Origin: a virus
IMG/VR virus record: IMGVR_UViG_3300044958_000179
Location: 1-45,837 of that record
DNA length: 45,837 nt
Reading direction: 5' to 3' (one strand)
Shown here: positions 1 through 9,100 of the stretch, in pieces
Numbering within the stretch: the stretch's first letter is position 1
How the letters are laid out: each line of letters begins with the position of its first letter
Made by a program: the position numbers and the translations under genes
The notes under the pieces: generated by a model
Told to the model about the DNA's origin: nothing
Database searches by the model: none
The model's input: the letters and a program-made list of their open reading frames with translations, nothing else

Positions 1-2480
1 CCGATATTTACGTTACCACCTGAAGTGATACGAAGTCTTTCTGCAGTATTAGTTTGATCCCTTATTGCAAACCAAGCAGTAGCCTGAATTTGCCAGTCCT
101 GATTGTTATCGTCATCTTCAAAAGTAATGTATGGGGCATTAGATTTTAAGTGTAATAAAGCAGTAGGTATATTAGTTCCGATACCAACTGAGCCACCATC
201 ATTGACTCTGAATACTTCAGATGTTCCATCATAAGCAGCAATAATTGCACCAGCGCCACTCTGAGTAACACCAAGACCAGGTGTTGCACTATTGGCCTGA
301 ATGTTAAGAAGGTCTACTTCTTGAACAATCGTATCAAGTGTTGTAGTTGTTCCATTAACATTCAAATTACCATTGACTGTCAGGTCATTAGTAATTACCG
401 CAAAATCAGATGTAGAAATACCAGAGACATTGACATTGGTAAGTTGTAATGCTCCAGCAATAGAACTTGTACTACCAGCACCAGTGAGTGTCAGATTTCC
501 TTCAATCGTTGCACCAGCAGATACTTGAACATTGTCAAGTGCTATCGTGCCATTAAAATCGTGATCTGTACCATTAATATCAAAGTTTCCACTAGAATTT
601 ACATTACCACCAAGAGTTGTGATTCCGCTGATAACATTGAATCCACCATCAGTGATACGAACAATGTCAGTATCTGCGCTATTAGTAAAACTGACAATGC
701 CAGTTCTAAACTTAGCAGGGCCATAAACTTCAAAGAATGCTGTCTGTTCTGCAGTACCAACACCAACTGAAGTGAAGGTGTAGATGCCACCAGAACCAGA
801 TCCCACACTATCATTTCTCCATACAGGAGCAAGTTCAGAGATTGATCTCTTTTCAAAACTTACAAATTCAACAATATCACCGAAGGTTGCTGCAGTCGTA
901 AGAGTAATAGTATCGCTATCAGTTTCTGTGTAGTCACTGCCAGTCAGTCTAACACCATTCAGATAGACATCAATGTATCCAGTGGTATATGTACTAGCAA
1001 GATCAAATACAGTTTGAGTAGCAGTTGTGACTGTAAATTCTTCCTTGGTGATCAGAGTTTCAACTTCACCTGTAATTGCAACTACTTCATAGTTAACCAA
1101 TTCAACAATGTCACCATCAACTGCTGCAGTTGATAAAGTAACCGTTCCTAGTGCGCCATTAGTTTCAGTGAAGTCACCAGCATTTTGCTTAATACCATTG
1201 ACAAATATATCAATATATCCACTTGTATATGGACTACTAGAAGTAAATACTGATTGAGTTCCACTTACAGTAGTGCTATCTCTAACAATGGTAGTTTCAA
1301 ATCCTCCACCACCTCCACCACCACCAGAGAGATAAACTGTAGCAATACCAGAAGATGGGTTGATGGTAACACCAGTTCCACCAGCATGAGTTGCATTAGT
1401 GGATACACCTGGACCAGCAAAGGTAATGATTGTTGCACCAAGACCAACAATCTCAGAATATCCAGTGCTTGGATTTGTGGTTGCAATACCAACACCACTC
1501 TGAATGTTGGTCAGGTATTGACCGTCACCATAATATGTAACGATACCAGTGGTTGCAGTTACAATACCACCAGTGCCATCATTGAAGATCTTAACTCTAC
1601 CAATCGTGCCAATACCAGTGGCTTGAAGTCCACCACTAATTGAAATACTGCGGTTTACATCAACATCAGCATTGATATCTACATTGCTAGAAAATGTTGA
1701 GAGGCCAGTGACCGTTGCTCCACCAGTAACTGAAAGACTTCTATTGATATCTACGTCAGAGTTGATATCTACGTTACCAGTAAATGTTGAGAGACCAGTA
1801 ACCGAAAGTCCACCAGCAAGTTCTATACTTGCATCAGCATCAATCTGATTGGAAAATGTTGAGATTCCAGTGACAGTTACTCCGCCATTAACATCAAGCA
1901 GTCCAGTAAGTGTGGAGATACCTGAGACGGAGAGACCAGCACCAACTACTAATGTGCTGGTGATTCCTACATTAGCACCAATATCAACATAATGTGTAAA
2001 GGTTGAGAGACCAATAACATCCAGATTGGCAAAAGTACCAACACCAATGGTTACTTCAAGACCATCTCTGAAGTTTCCATATCTGTCAAAGGTAGAGATG
2101 CCTGAGACTTTCAGACTATCTGCAGAGACATGATCTAAAAGACTGTCTCCCATGACGTTGAAGACTGTTCCGATTCCACCATTACTTGGATCTCGGATAT
2201 CTAATAAAAATACTGGTATCGACGTACCAATACCAACTACGTTGCTATCAAGTGCTGTAAAAATCGTTCCAGCAATACCAGAACCAACTCTCAGGCCAGT
2301 TTGAATTGTGCTGATACCAGATACAGTAGTATTCGTAGCAGCAATGCCACCACGAACATCTAATTCTACGTTAGGTTGGGTACTTGCAATACCAACCTTA
2401 TTGTTTGCTGCATCAGCAAATATAAGTTGACTATTAACCTCAAGACCGTTCTTAACTACAAAATTCTTGTTGACTGCCAT
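1..2480 (-). CDS. Tail fibre protein, 3' end cut by the window edge
   Basis: The ATG at 2478-2480 opens a frame that runs to base 1 without a stop, so at least 826 codons are present and the C-terminus lies outside. The start MAVNKNFVVKNGLEVN is the typical opening of large T4-like cyanophage fibres. The body repeats short units such as DVRGG, TVSGIS and RITSGGNVNIG, which suggests a trimeric beta-rich fibre shaft. Expected role: distal tail fibre in host adsorption. A purine-rich GGGGGAGAG lies about 10 nt before the ATG. The next gene upstream ends 41 nt away, and a degenerate late-promoter/hairpin sequence covers its stop codon. The role is inferred from the N-terminus and repeat style. 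Confidence 0.85.
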   Translation of the reverse strand, partial: MAVNKNFVVKNGLEVNSQLIFADAANNKVGIASTQPNVELDVRGGIAATNTTVSGISTIQTGLRVGSGIAGTIFTALDSNVVGIGTSIPVFLLDIRDPSNGGIGTVFNVMGDSLLDHVSADSLKVSGISTFDRYGNFRDGLEVTIGVGTFANLDVIGLSTFTHYVDIGANVGITSTLVVGAGLSVSGISTLTGLLDVNGGVTVTGISTFSNQIDADASIELAGGLSVTGLSTFTGNVDINSDVDINRSLSVTGGATVTGLSTFSSNVDINADVDVNRSISISGGLQATGIGTIGRVKIFNDGTGGIVTATTGIVTYYGDGQYLTNIQSGVGIATTNPSTGYSEIVGLGATIITFAGPGVSTNATHAGGTGVTINPSSGIATVYLSGGGGGGGGFETTIVRDSTTVSGTQSVFTSSSPYTSGYIDIFVNGIKQNAGDFTETNGALGTVTLSTAAVDGDIVELVNYEVVAITGEVETLITKEEFTVTTATQTVFDLASTYTTGYIDVYLNGVRLTGSDYTETDSDTITLTTAATFGDIVEFVSFEKRSISELAPVWRNDSVGSGSGGIYTFTSVGVGTAEQTAFFEVYGPAKFRTGIVSFTNSADTDIVRITDGGFNVISGITTLGGNVNSSGNFDINGTDHDFNGTIALDNVQVSAGATIEGNLTLTGAGSTSSIAGALQLTNVNVSGISTSDFAVITNDLTVNGNLNVNGTTTTLDTIVQEVDLLNIQANSATPGLGVTQSGAGAIIAAYDGTSEVFRVNDGGSVGIGTNIPTALLHLKSNAPYITFEDDDNNQDWQIQATAWFAIRDQTNTAERLRITSGGNVNI

Positions 2481-2511
2481 TTGGGTTCACTCTCCCCCAG
2501 ATTATTCTGTG

Positions 2512-2528
2512 CTCCTATTATTTAGGAG
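2512..2528 (-). promoter_or_regulatory. Small hairpin / degenerate late-promoter-like box before the tail fibre
   Basis: On the minus strand CTCCTAAATAATAGGAG is a 6-bp stem with a 5-nt loop that contains CTAAATAA. It covers the TAA stop of the upstream adhesin gene and lies about 32 nt before the fibre start. CCTAAATA differs from the T4-type late box TATAAATA at two positions, so promoter function is only possible. Confidence 0.35.
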
Positions 2529-5500
2529 AAGTCTGGTACGCCAGGTGGAAGAATCCAATAGTTAACTGACTCTTGATAGTACTTAGTTGGTGCAAAGAAT
2601 GCATTGCTTGACCATCCATAGAATCCCCAACCACTACCAGTTACCCACCACATCATAGAATAGTCAATACCAGTAATTGACGAACCAGAAGTTTCATCCC
2701 ATGCTAATGCCTTTCTATCGGGATATATGTCATAAGTTGCTCCCATATCAACCCAACCTCTTGCCATGCTATTTTTAATTGGCATTCGGTTAGCATTTAT
2801 CATACGATGAATGTTTTTCTCAGTTGCGTTGCTAAGTTTGACAGTACTGTTATTAAGAGTAGCAGTAATTCTATAATTCTCCGTACCATCTCTTGCAAGA
2901 TCTAAGAATCTTTGCCATCTAATATCATCAAGAACCTTATTGTCTCCTGGCAAGATCTTGCCAGTAGTAATTTCAAGTGTATTTGGATCTCTAATATCAG
3001 TGCAAGACATGATAAGAATTCTACCTTGATCATCAGTATAAAACCCACCAAGTCCTTTGTTAAGTCTCACATTAATTCTTGCCGATCCAGTACTTCCGCC
3101 TACTTGAGTTCTAACGATGGCAACGGATCCATCAGAATATCCAGAGCCTCCTCCACCACCAAAACCTGAGGCGCTTGCAGTACCACCGACAGCACCATGG
3201 CCTCCATTAGATTGAAGGCCCAATCCTGATGCGGCACCAGTAGAATTGATAGAATATCCAGATTTAAATCCCCTATCAAGGATTGCACTATTGGTAACTT
3301 CTGTTCCATCGGATAATCTAAACTTGACTGTACCTACATCTTCACAAGAACCTTTACCTTGGTCTTTCCAATAAACTCCTTTGGAACACTTGATAGTTTG
3401 TCCCTCATAATTTTCATAAGTGCTTGGGTTAGATGATTCTTCTTTTAGATCTTCTGGATAAACATCATCAATATTAATTCCCGAACGAGATCCAAATCTA
3501 CCGTTTTCTCCCAATTGCCCAATACCAATTCTAGCCCCACCTACACCAGCATTTACACCACCGCCATTTTGACCTGCGATATTTACACCTCCACCGTCTC
3601 CTCCAACTCCAGATTTTCCTGCTGATCCACCTTGACCAACAACAGCAATCAGAGATGCTTTCCTGTATAAGAACAGTGCTGTATCTGATTTAATTCCTCT
3701 TAAGATATATTCCTCATTCTTTTTCATTGTAAATACAATTCTGGAATATCCTCCCTCACCGCCAACAAAACTCCCTCTGTCCGAACCCTTTGCTGCAAAA
3801 AGATCAAATTCAACATCAATATCTTTTTCTGCTGCATATAGGCAGATATCATCCGAATTTACATCACTTGCGGAAAGACTGAAGTCAGAGTCTTCAAGGT
3901 TTTTGTTGAGTAAAGATGCCGTAGACGTACTATCATAACCTTCAATATTAATCAGAGACTTGGGTTCAGTAATGACCAAATCTGCAGTATTTGATGTTTT
4001 AGTATCTGCATCCGGATGAGTGACAACACAATCAATCTTATTTGCTCCAATGGTGTCTGGAGTAATTGTCAATTCTGCTGTTTGAGATCCAGAAATTTCA
4101 GAATAAGTTTTATCCTCAGAAAGAATTGATCTGTTAGGAACAATAAAGTCTTCAGTATACTTAGCAACTCCTTTATATACAATTAAATCTTGAATATATC
4201 CACCCATTGGATATGTATTACCTGCAACTCCACCAACTCTTGGTTGTCCAGCACTATGAGAAGGTATTGACGCTCCGAAATCGTGACTATCTTGGAAATT
4301 GCCATTCAAGAACATTCTGACAACGCCATTCTGACGAGTCACAGCACAATGCACCCAAGTATTTTGTTGGATTGTGTCGCCAGTGAGGTTTTGACTTAAA
4401 CTTTCAAAACCAGGATTGCAATAGAAAGATAAAGTTTCAGAACTACTTTTTCTGAAAGCAAATAAACCAGAGCTACTATTGAATGTGGTGTAATTATCAG
4501 TTGAAAAAATATCACTCCAAGAATCTTTGGTAAAATAACACCACGCCTCAATAGTAAAATCCCCTGCTCCAAATGCAAGAACTTCAGATGATTCTACTGA
4601 AAGGTATGCATCGCTATCATTTGGAAAAAGTGCAGAACCATCGTACCATTTTTTTACATTCGTATCCCACGTTAATCTTATATCACTTGGAGTTATAGTC
4701 AACTTGTTTTCGGATCTATCTTCAACATTAACCTCATTAATTGTTCCAGTGCTGTTCCAAAGAGGAAGTGCTAGTGATGCTGGGAAAGAATCGTTAAAAA
4801 TACTTACGTTCCTACTGTATCCACGAATTGATATTGTAGAAGGAGTGAATGCCTCTTTATACTTGTCAAGTCCTTTATAACATCTAAAGTCCTGCATCCA
4901 ACAGTTTGGATAGTAATATCCAATAGTATGGAATGTTGCGTGCTCAAGTCCAATATAACCTAATGCTCCACCACCAAAGTTTTTATTAACAAAATTTACA
5001 CTATTTTCTCCTATTTTTTCACCATCCATCCACATTCTAATGAGGTGACCATCATTACTTGATGTTCTTGTTACTGCAAAGTGATGCCATTCATTATCAT
5101 CAGCTCTAATATCAATGTTGTTGGCAATTGCAGAATATCCACCTTGGTGAGAAATATAGAAAGTTGTGTCAGATCCTGTTGCATCCTTTCTAAGAATAGC
5201 CCACCAAATACCACCATCAGAATAATAACCACCACCAATACATGCCATTACTTCCCAAGTACTAGACCAACTATTATCTGACCATTTAATCCATGCCTCC
5301 ATGGTAAATGGTTGATCTGTCATTCTGAAGTCTGAACTTCCCGAAACATTAATGTATGAAGTTGATCCATTAAAATATGCTGCTCCATTATAAAAATTAC
5401 CTGTGGCAAAACCTGTATTTTGCCACACTGGAGCATCACCATAGGTAGAACCAGGAGTTATTGTTTTGGTATTATTAGAGTAGTCTCTAAAATTTACATT

Positions 5501-6157
5501 TCCAGAACTATCTGGATCTTCATCCATTGGAACAAGAAGAACTGCATCATCAATCTGACCTTTGATTCCTTCTTTTGCGGCAGAGACACTTTCATATATT
5601 CCGTCAGTAATATTTTCCCCATCAATTCTCCATTGATATGCGATACCACCATAAGACCCATCAGTAAGAGATGCATCAATAGTAAACGTTGTGTCTCCTC
5701 CAGCACCAACAGTAGCATCTGATGGTTGAGTATTGATTATAATCTCTGGATATACCGTCAGGTTTGCCCTAGAAGAAGTAAATCTGTCATTAACTGCATT
5801 GGGACTAGTTCCAATAGCAACATAGTTGGCACCCAAATAATATTGTTTTCCATTGTCATCTGGACTTGCAGAATCGTTAACATATAGTTGGGTTGTTGCT
5901 GTTCCAGTGTATTTTATGCCATCACTTAACTCACCAAGAGTTGCTTCATACCACTGATATACGATAGATCCAGTAGCAAATCCCACTGCTGGGTTTACTG
6001 GAGTTTGACTTGGGAATTGAGCTGTGGCAATTCCCGTGAAGAAGGCACTTTGACCAACTGATACTATTTGATCTGATGGGGTAGTCGTGAAAGAAAGGAT
6101 CGGACCATTTAACTGTTTGTCCGTAGGTATTGCGCGATATTGGGAATTCTGTATCAT
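2522..6157 (-). CDS. Large tail adhesin with Ig-like and two LamG-type domains
   Basis: 1211 residues. The N-terminal ~200 residues contain two Ig-like stretches (YQWYEA near 68-73 and a second YQWRIDG). Two concanavalin/LamG-type modules follow at about 260-440 and 505-690. Both carry the FTMEAW / FTIEAW, HHFAVTR / VHCAVTR and QDFRCYKG / QDLIVYKG signatures, so they are internal paralogues. Glycine-rich segments near 840-880 and 970-1006 precede an aromatic C-terminal domain rich in W and Y. This plan fits a receptor-binding virion protein that recognises surface glycans. The start overlaps the stop of the gene upstream by ATGA. Binding of a specific sugar is not shown. Confidence 0.8.
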   Translation of the reverse strand: MIQNSQYRAIPTDKQLNGPILSFTTTPSDQIVSVGQSAFFTGIATAQFPSQTPVNPAVGFATGSIVYQWYEATLGELSDGIKYTGTATTQLYVNDSASPDDNGKQYYLGANYVAIGTSPNAVNDRFTSSRANLTVYPEIIINTQPSDATVGAGGDTTFTIDASLTDGSYGGIAYQWRIDGENITDGIYESVSAAKEGIKGQIDDAVLLVPMDEDPDSSGNVNFRDYSNNTKTITPGSTYGDAPVWQNTGFATGNFYNGAAYFNGSTSYINVSGSSDFRMTDQPFTMEAWIKWSDNSWSSTWEVMACIGGGYYSDGGIWWAILRKDATGSDTTFYISHQGGYSAIANNIDIRADDNEWHHFAVTRTSSNDGHLIRMWMDGEKIGENSVNFVNKNFGGGALGYIGLEHATFHTIGYYYPNCWMQDFRCYKGLDKYKEAFTPSTISIRGYSRNVSIFNDSFPASLALPLWNSTGTINEVNVEDRSENKLTITPSDIRLTWDTNVKKWYDGSALFPNDSDAYLSVESSEVLAFGAGDFTIEAWCYFTKDSWSDIFSTDNYTTFNSSSGLFAFRKSSSETLSFYCNPGFESLSQNLTGDTIQQNTWVHCAVTRQNGVVRMFLNGNFQDSHDFGASIPSHSAGQPRVGGVAGNTYPMGGYIQDLIVYKGVAKYTEDFIVPNRSILSEDKTYSEISGSQTAELTITPDTIGANKIDCVVTHPDADTKTSNTADLVITEPKSLINIEGYDSTSTASLLNKNLEDSDFSLSASDVNSDDICLYAAEKDIDVEFDLFAAKGSDRGSFVGGEGGYSRIVFTMKKNEEYILRGIKSDTALFLYRKASLIAVVGQGGSAGKSGVGGDGGGVNIAGQNGGGVNAGVGGARIGIGQLGENGRFGSRSGINIDDVYPEDLKEESSNPSTYENYEGQTIKCSKGVYWKDQGKGSCEDVGTVKFRLSDGTEVTNSAILDRGFKSGYSINSTGAASGLGLQSNGGHGAVGGTASASGFGGGGGSGYSDGSVAIVRTQVGGSTGSARINVRLNKGLGGFYTDDQGRILIMSCTDIRDPNTLEITTGKILPGDNKVLDDIRWQRFLDLARDGTENYRITATLNNSTVKLSNATEKNIHRMINANRMPIKNSMARGWVDMGATYDIYPDRKALAWDETSGSSITGIDYSMMWWVTGSGWGFYGWSSNAFFAPTKYYQESVNYWILPPGVPDFS

Positions 6158-9100
6158 GCGAAGTTTTGTCCTCCAACGACTCCGTAGAACGAAGATCCTC
6201 CATCAAATGTTTTGTATGAATAAATGTCTGCTCTGCTTGCAGTCTGAGTCATAATTGGTACGACTCCGCCACCCGGCCAATTAACAGGAATTGCCGTTCC
6301 ACCTGAGGTCTTAAATGTATCTATACCAACAGCACGATCACCTGTTCCGTCCTGTAAAATTTTGAGACTGAATGAAGTAGATCCTGATGGAATGTTAGTA
6401 ATAGTAAAAGAATTAACATCATCATCTGCCGTCAAAGTGAATGATTGGGCAAGAGACAAGTCAACCGTAACAACGTTGGACAAGATATCTAACACTTCAA
6501 CATGTTCAGAATAAGTCTTGAATCTTGCTGCACCCTCGATATCAAGTTTTGCTCTAGGAACTGCGGTTCCTACGCCAACATTGTTACTTGCAGTTGTAAG
6601 TGCAGATCCAACTTGTAAGTTAGTTGCCGTTACAATACCAGCAGAGACATTCGCGTCAGTCAACAGAGCATTTGCTGCAGTTAGAATGCCCGTGACATTG
6701 ATGTCTGATACAGTGGTTAGACCAGTAAACTTAGACATTCCGTTGACAACTAGATCGAGTCCAGTGTTTCCTTGATCGCCAACTTCTAAGGTATATCCAG
6801 GAGTTGAGGTTCCGATACCAATGAACGAAAGATCTGTATTGTAATATCCGTTAAGACCAGCAGTTGGTGCCCAACCAGAAGCAGGGATGCTCAGAGCAGT
6901 TAATCCAGCACCAGAACCAACAAAACTGGTTGCAGTGACAGTTCCTACTATATTTGTATTACCTACAACGTGAAGTTGCATTCCATTAGCCGTGGTTCCA
7001 ATACCAACACCATCAGTATCAACGGCAAGCATTCCTGTGCCAGATCCAACCTGAAGAAGATTATCTCCAGGGCCTGTGGTGCCAACTCCTACTTTATCAA
7101 AGAGTGGTGACAATTCTTCAGTAGTCTTACTGACTGCACCAAATCTTTGCCATTCATTGTTGGTCGTAAATACCCAACCAGCATATCCACCAGAGGTAGG
7201 ATTAGCATTGAATACGATATCACCAGGGTTACCTGAGAGAGAAGGTGTTCCAACTCCGATGGTAACGTTTCTGGAGATAGTTGCACTTCCTTGCAGGAAG
7301 AGATTGTTAACCTCAAATCCCTTAGTGGAAGTTGATGTAACTTTCTCACCAAAAACAACAGGTCCGCTGAATTCAGAGAGTGCATTCTTGGTTGGACCAC
7401 CCTCAACCTTAATTGAACGGGTAATATTTGCCTCAAGACCTTGAACAAGGTTAAATCCTGCTACTTGACCAACATCCTCGCCAGTAACAGATTGAACAGG
7501 GGTGTCAAAGATTTCTTCTTCACCCGTAATAGAACTGAGTTTCTTGTTACCAGAATAAGAAATACCTCTATCGTTCATTCCAGTGTAGAAGTTGATACCT
7601 CCACCTCTCTTTGTAGATTGAGAGAGAAGTTCTTCAGTATCAGAGATTGCTCTATCCTGACGATCTGGTAGTGCAGTTGAGTAGTTACCAGGACCAAATC
7701 CAACATATTCAAAGGTATGAGCAGAAGCACGAATGATAGAGTGCCTTCTAAGTTCAATAGGAATTGGTTTAATTCTTCTGACTACAGAATTGATTTCGTG
7801 AGTTGCTGCTTTAGTTCCAAGTTGTCCACGAAGAACAACGATTGGATTGGTATTACCAGAAACACTACTAGTAGAAGTGGTGGTCTTAACTCTAACAATC
7901 TCACTATCAATCTCAAGATAATCACCAATGTTGATATCAAAATTTTCTGAATTAGTGATTGAAAGGTTTTGAGTTACCTCATCTGCAACAGTAGTACTCA
8001 AGGTTGTAGTAATGCCTGCATATTGAGCAACCATTCTTCCACTAACATTCTCTCTATTAACAGTAATGTCTCCTCCCTGTGCAGCAACACCAAGAGGATA
8101 AATCTCTAAATTTCCTGTTGCTGTTGGGGAATTGGTAGTGATACCAACGTTCAACTCAAGAGTCGTCAGAGTGTTTGCTCTGGTTACAACAAACTCTCCA
8201 TTATAGAGATCTTGTCCAGCACCAACGATTCTAATTCTTCTATCAACTGAAAGGCCATGCTGAAGATCAGTAGTAACCGATGCAATACCACTTGTGTTTT
8301 CATAAACAAATGAACTGATAGTCAACACAGGGCCATTCAACTGCATGAATGCATTAGTCATCGTCTCAGGTGCTGCACCGACGCTACCAATACCAGTGGT
8401 GGTAACACCAGTAATCGCGGTCAATGGACGTGCCACAAATGTTCTAGCAGCGCCAACGGCAATCTCAGAGATCTTATACAACTGGTTGCCAACAGCGTGA
8501 TTTGCAGACGTAATGCCAGTGATATTTACAATGTTATTATTGTTGTCATAAATCTGTTCTACCTGGACAACTGCTTCTTCAAACGGTGCTGCAAAAGTTG
8601 GAATACCAACGATCTGCATTGTATTGCCAATACCATATGAACTACCCCCGTCCATAATCTTAACGTCGGTAATTACGCCAGCAGCATCGAGGAATACCTT
8701 AGCAGTTGCAAACTCACCAGTTGTAGAACCAGCAGTTCCTACCAACCTTGCATTATAGTGTTCTTCAGTTGAACCAGAATTGTTACCATAACCAGCACCA
8801 TCATTAATAATACTTATTTTGGTAATTCTATTCAGTCCATGATCGTGAGTTGTCTTAAGGGTAACTTCAGTTCCAGCAATACTGACAGCATTTCCAGTAA
8901 CAATATCGGTTATGCCAACACCAACACTAAAATCTCTTCTCAGATAGTCAAATGCCTCTCTAGTGACACTACCCTTAGGGTCATTAATAACAACTTCTCC
9001 AATTATGTCGGAAGAAGCGAATGACTTAGTTGCTGCTGGATCAGAATGTGGATTGTCTCTATCAAGTTGTGGGTAGAGACTTGATACTGGTTGAGTGTAC

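Noticed and set aside
1254-1643. 129-residue plus-strand frame rich in Ser and Thr
   Set aside because: Antisense shadow of the tail fibre gene; low-complexity repeats of the fibre give open antisense frames.
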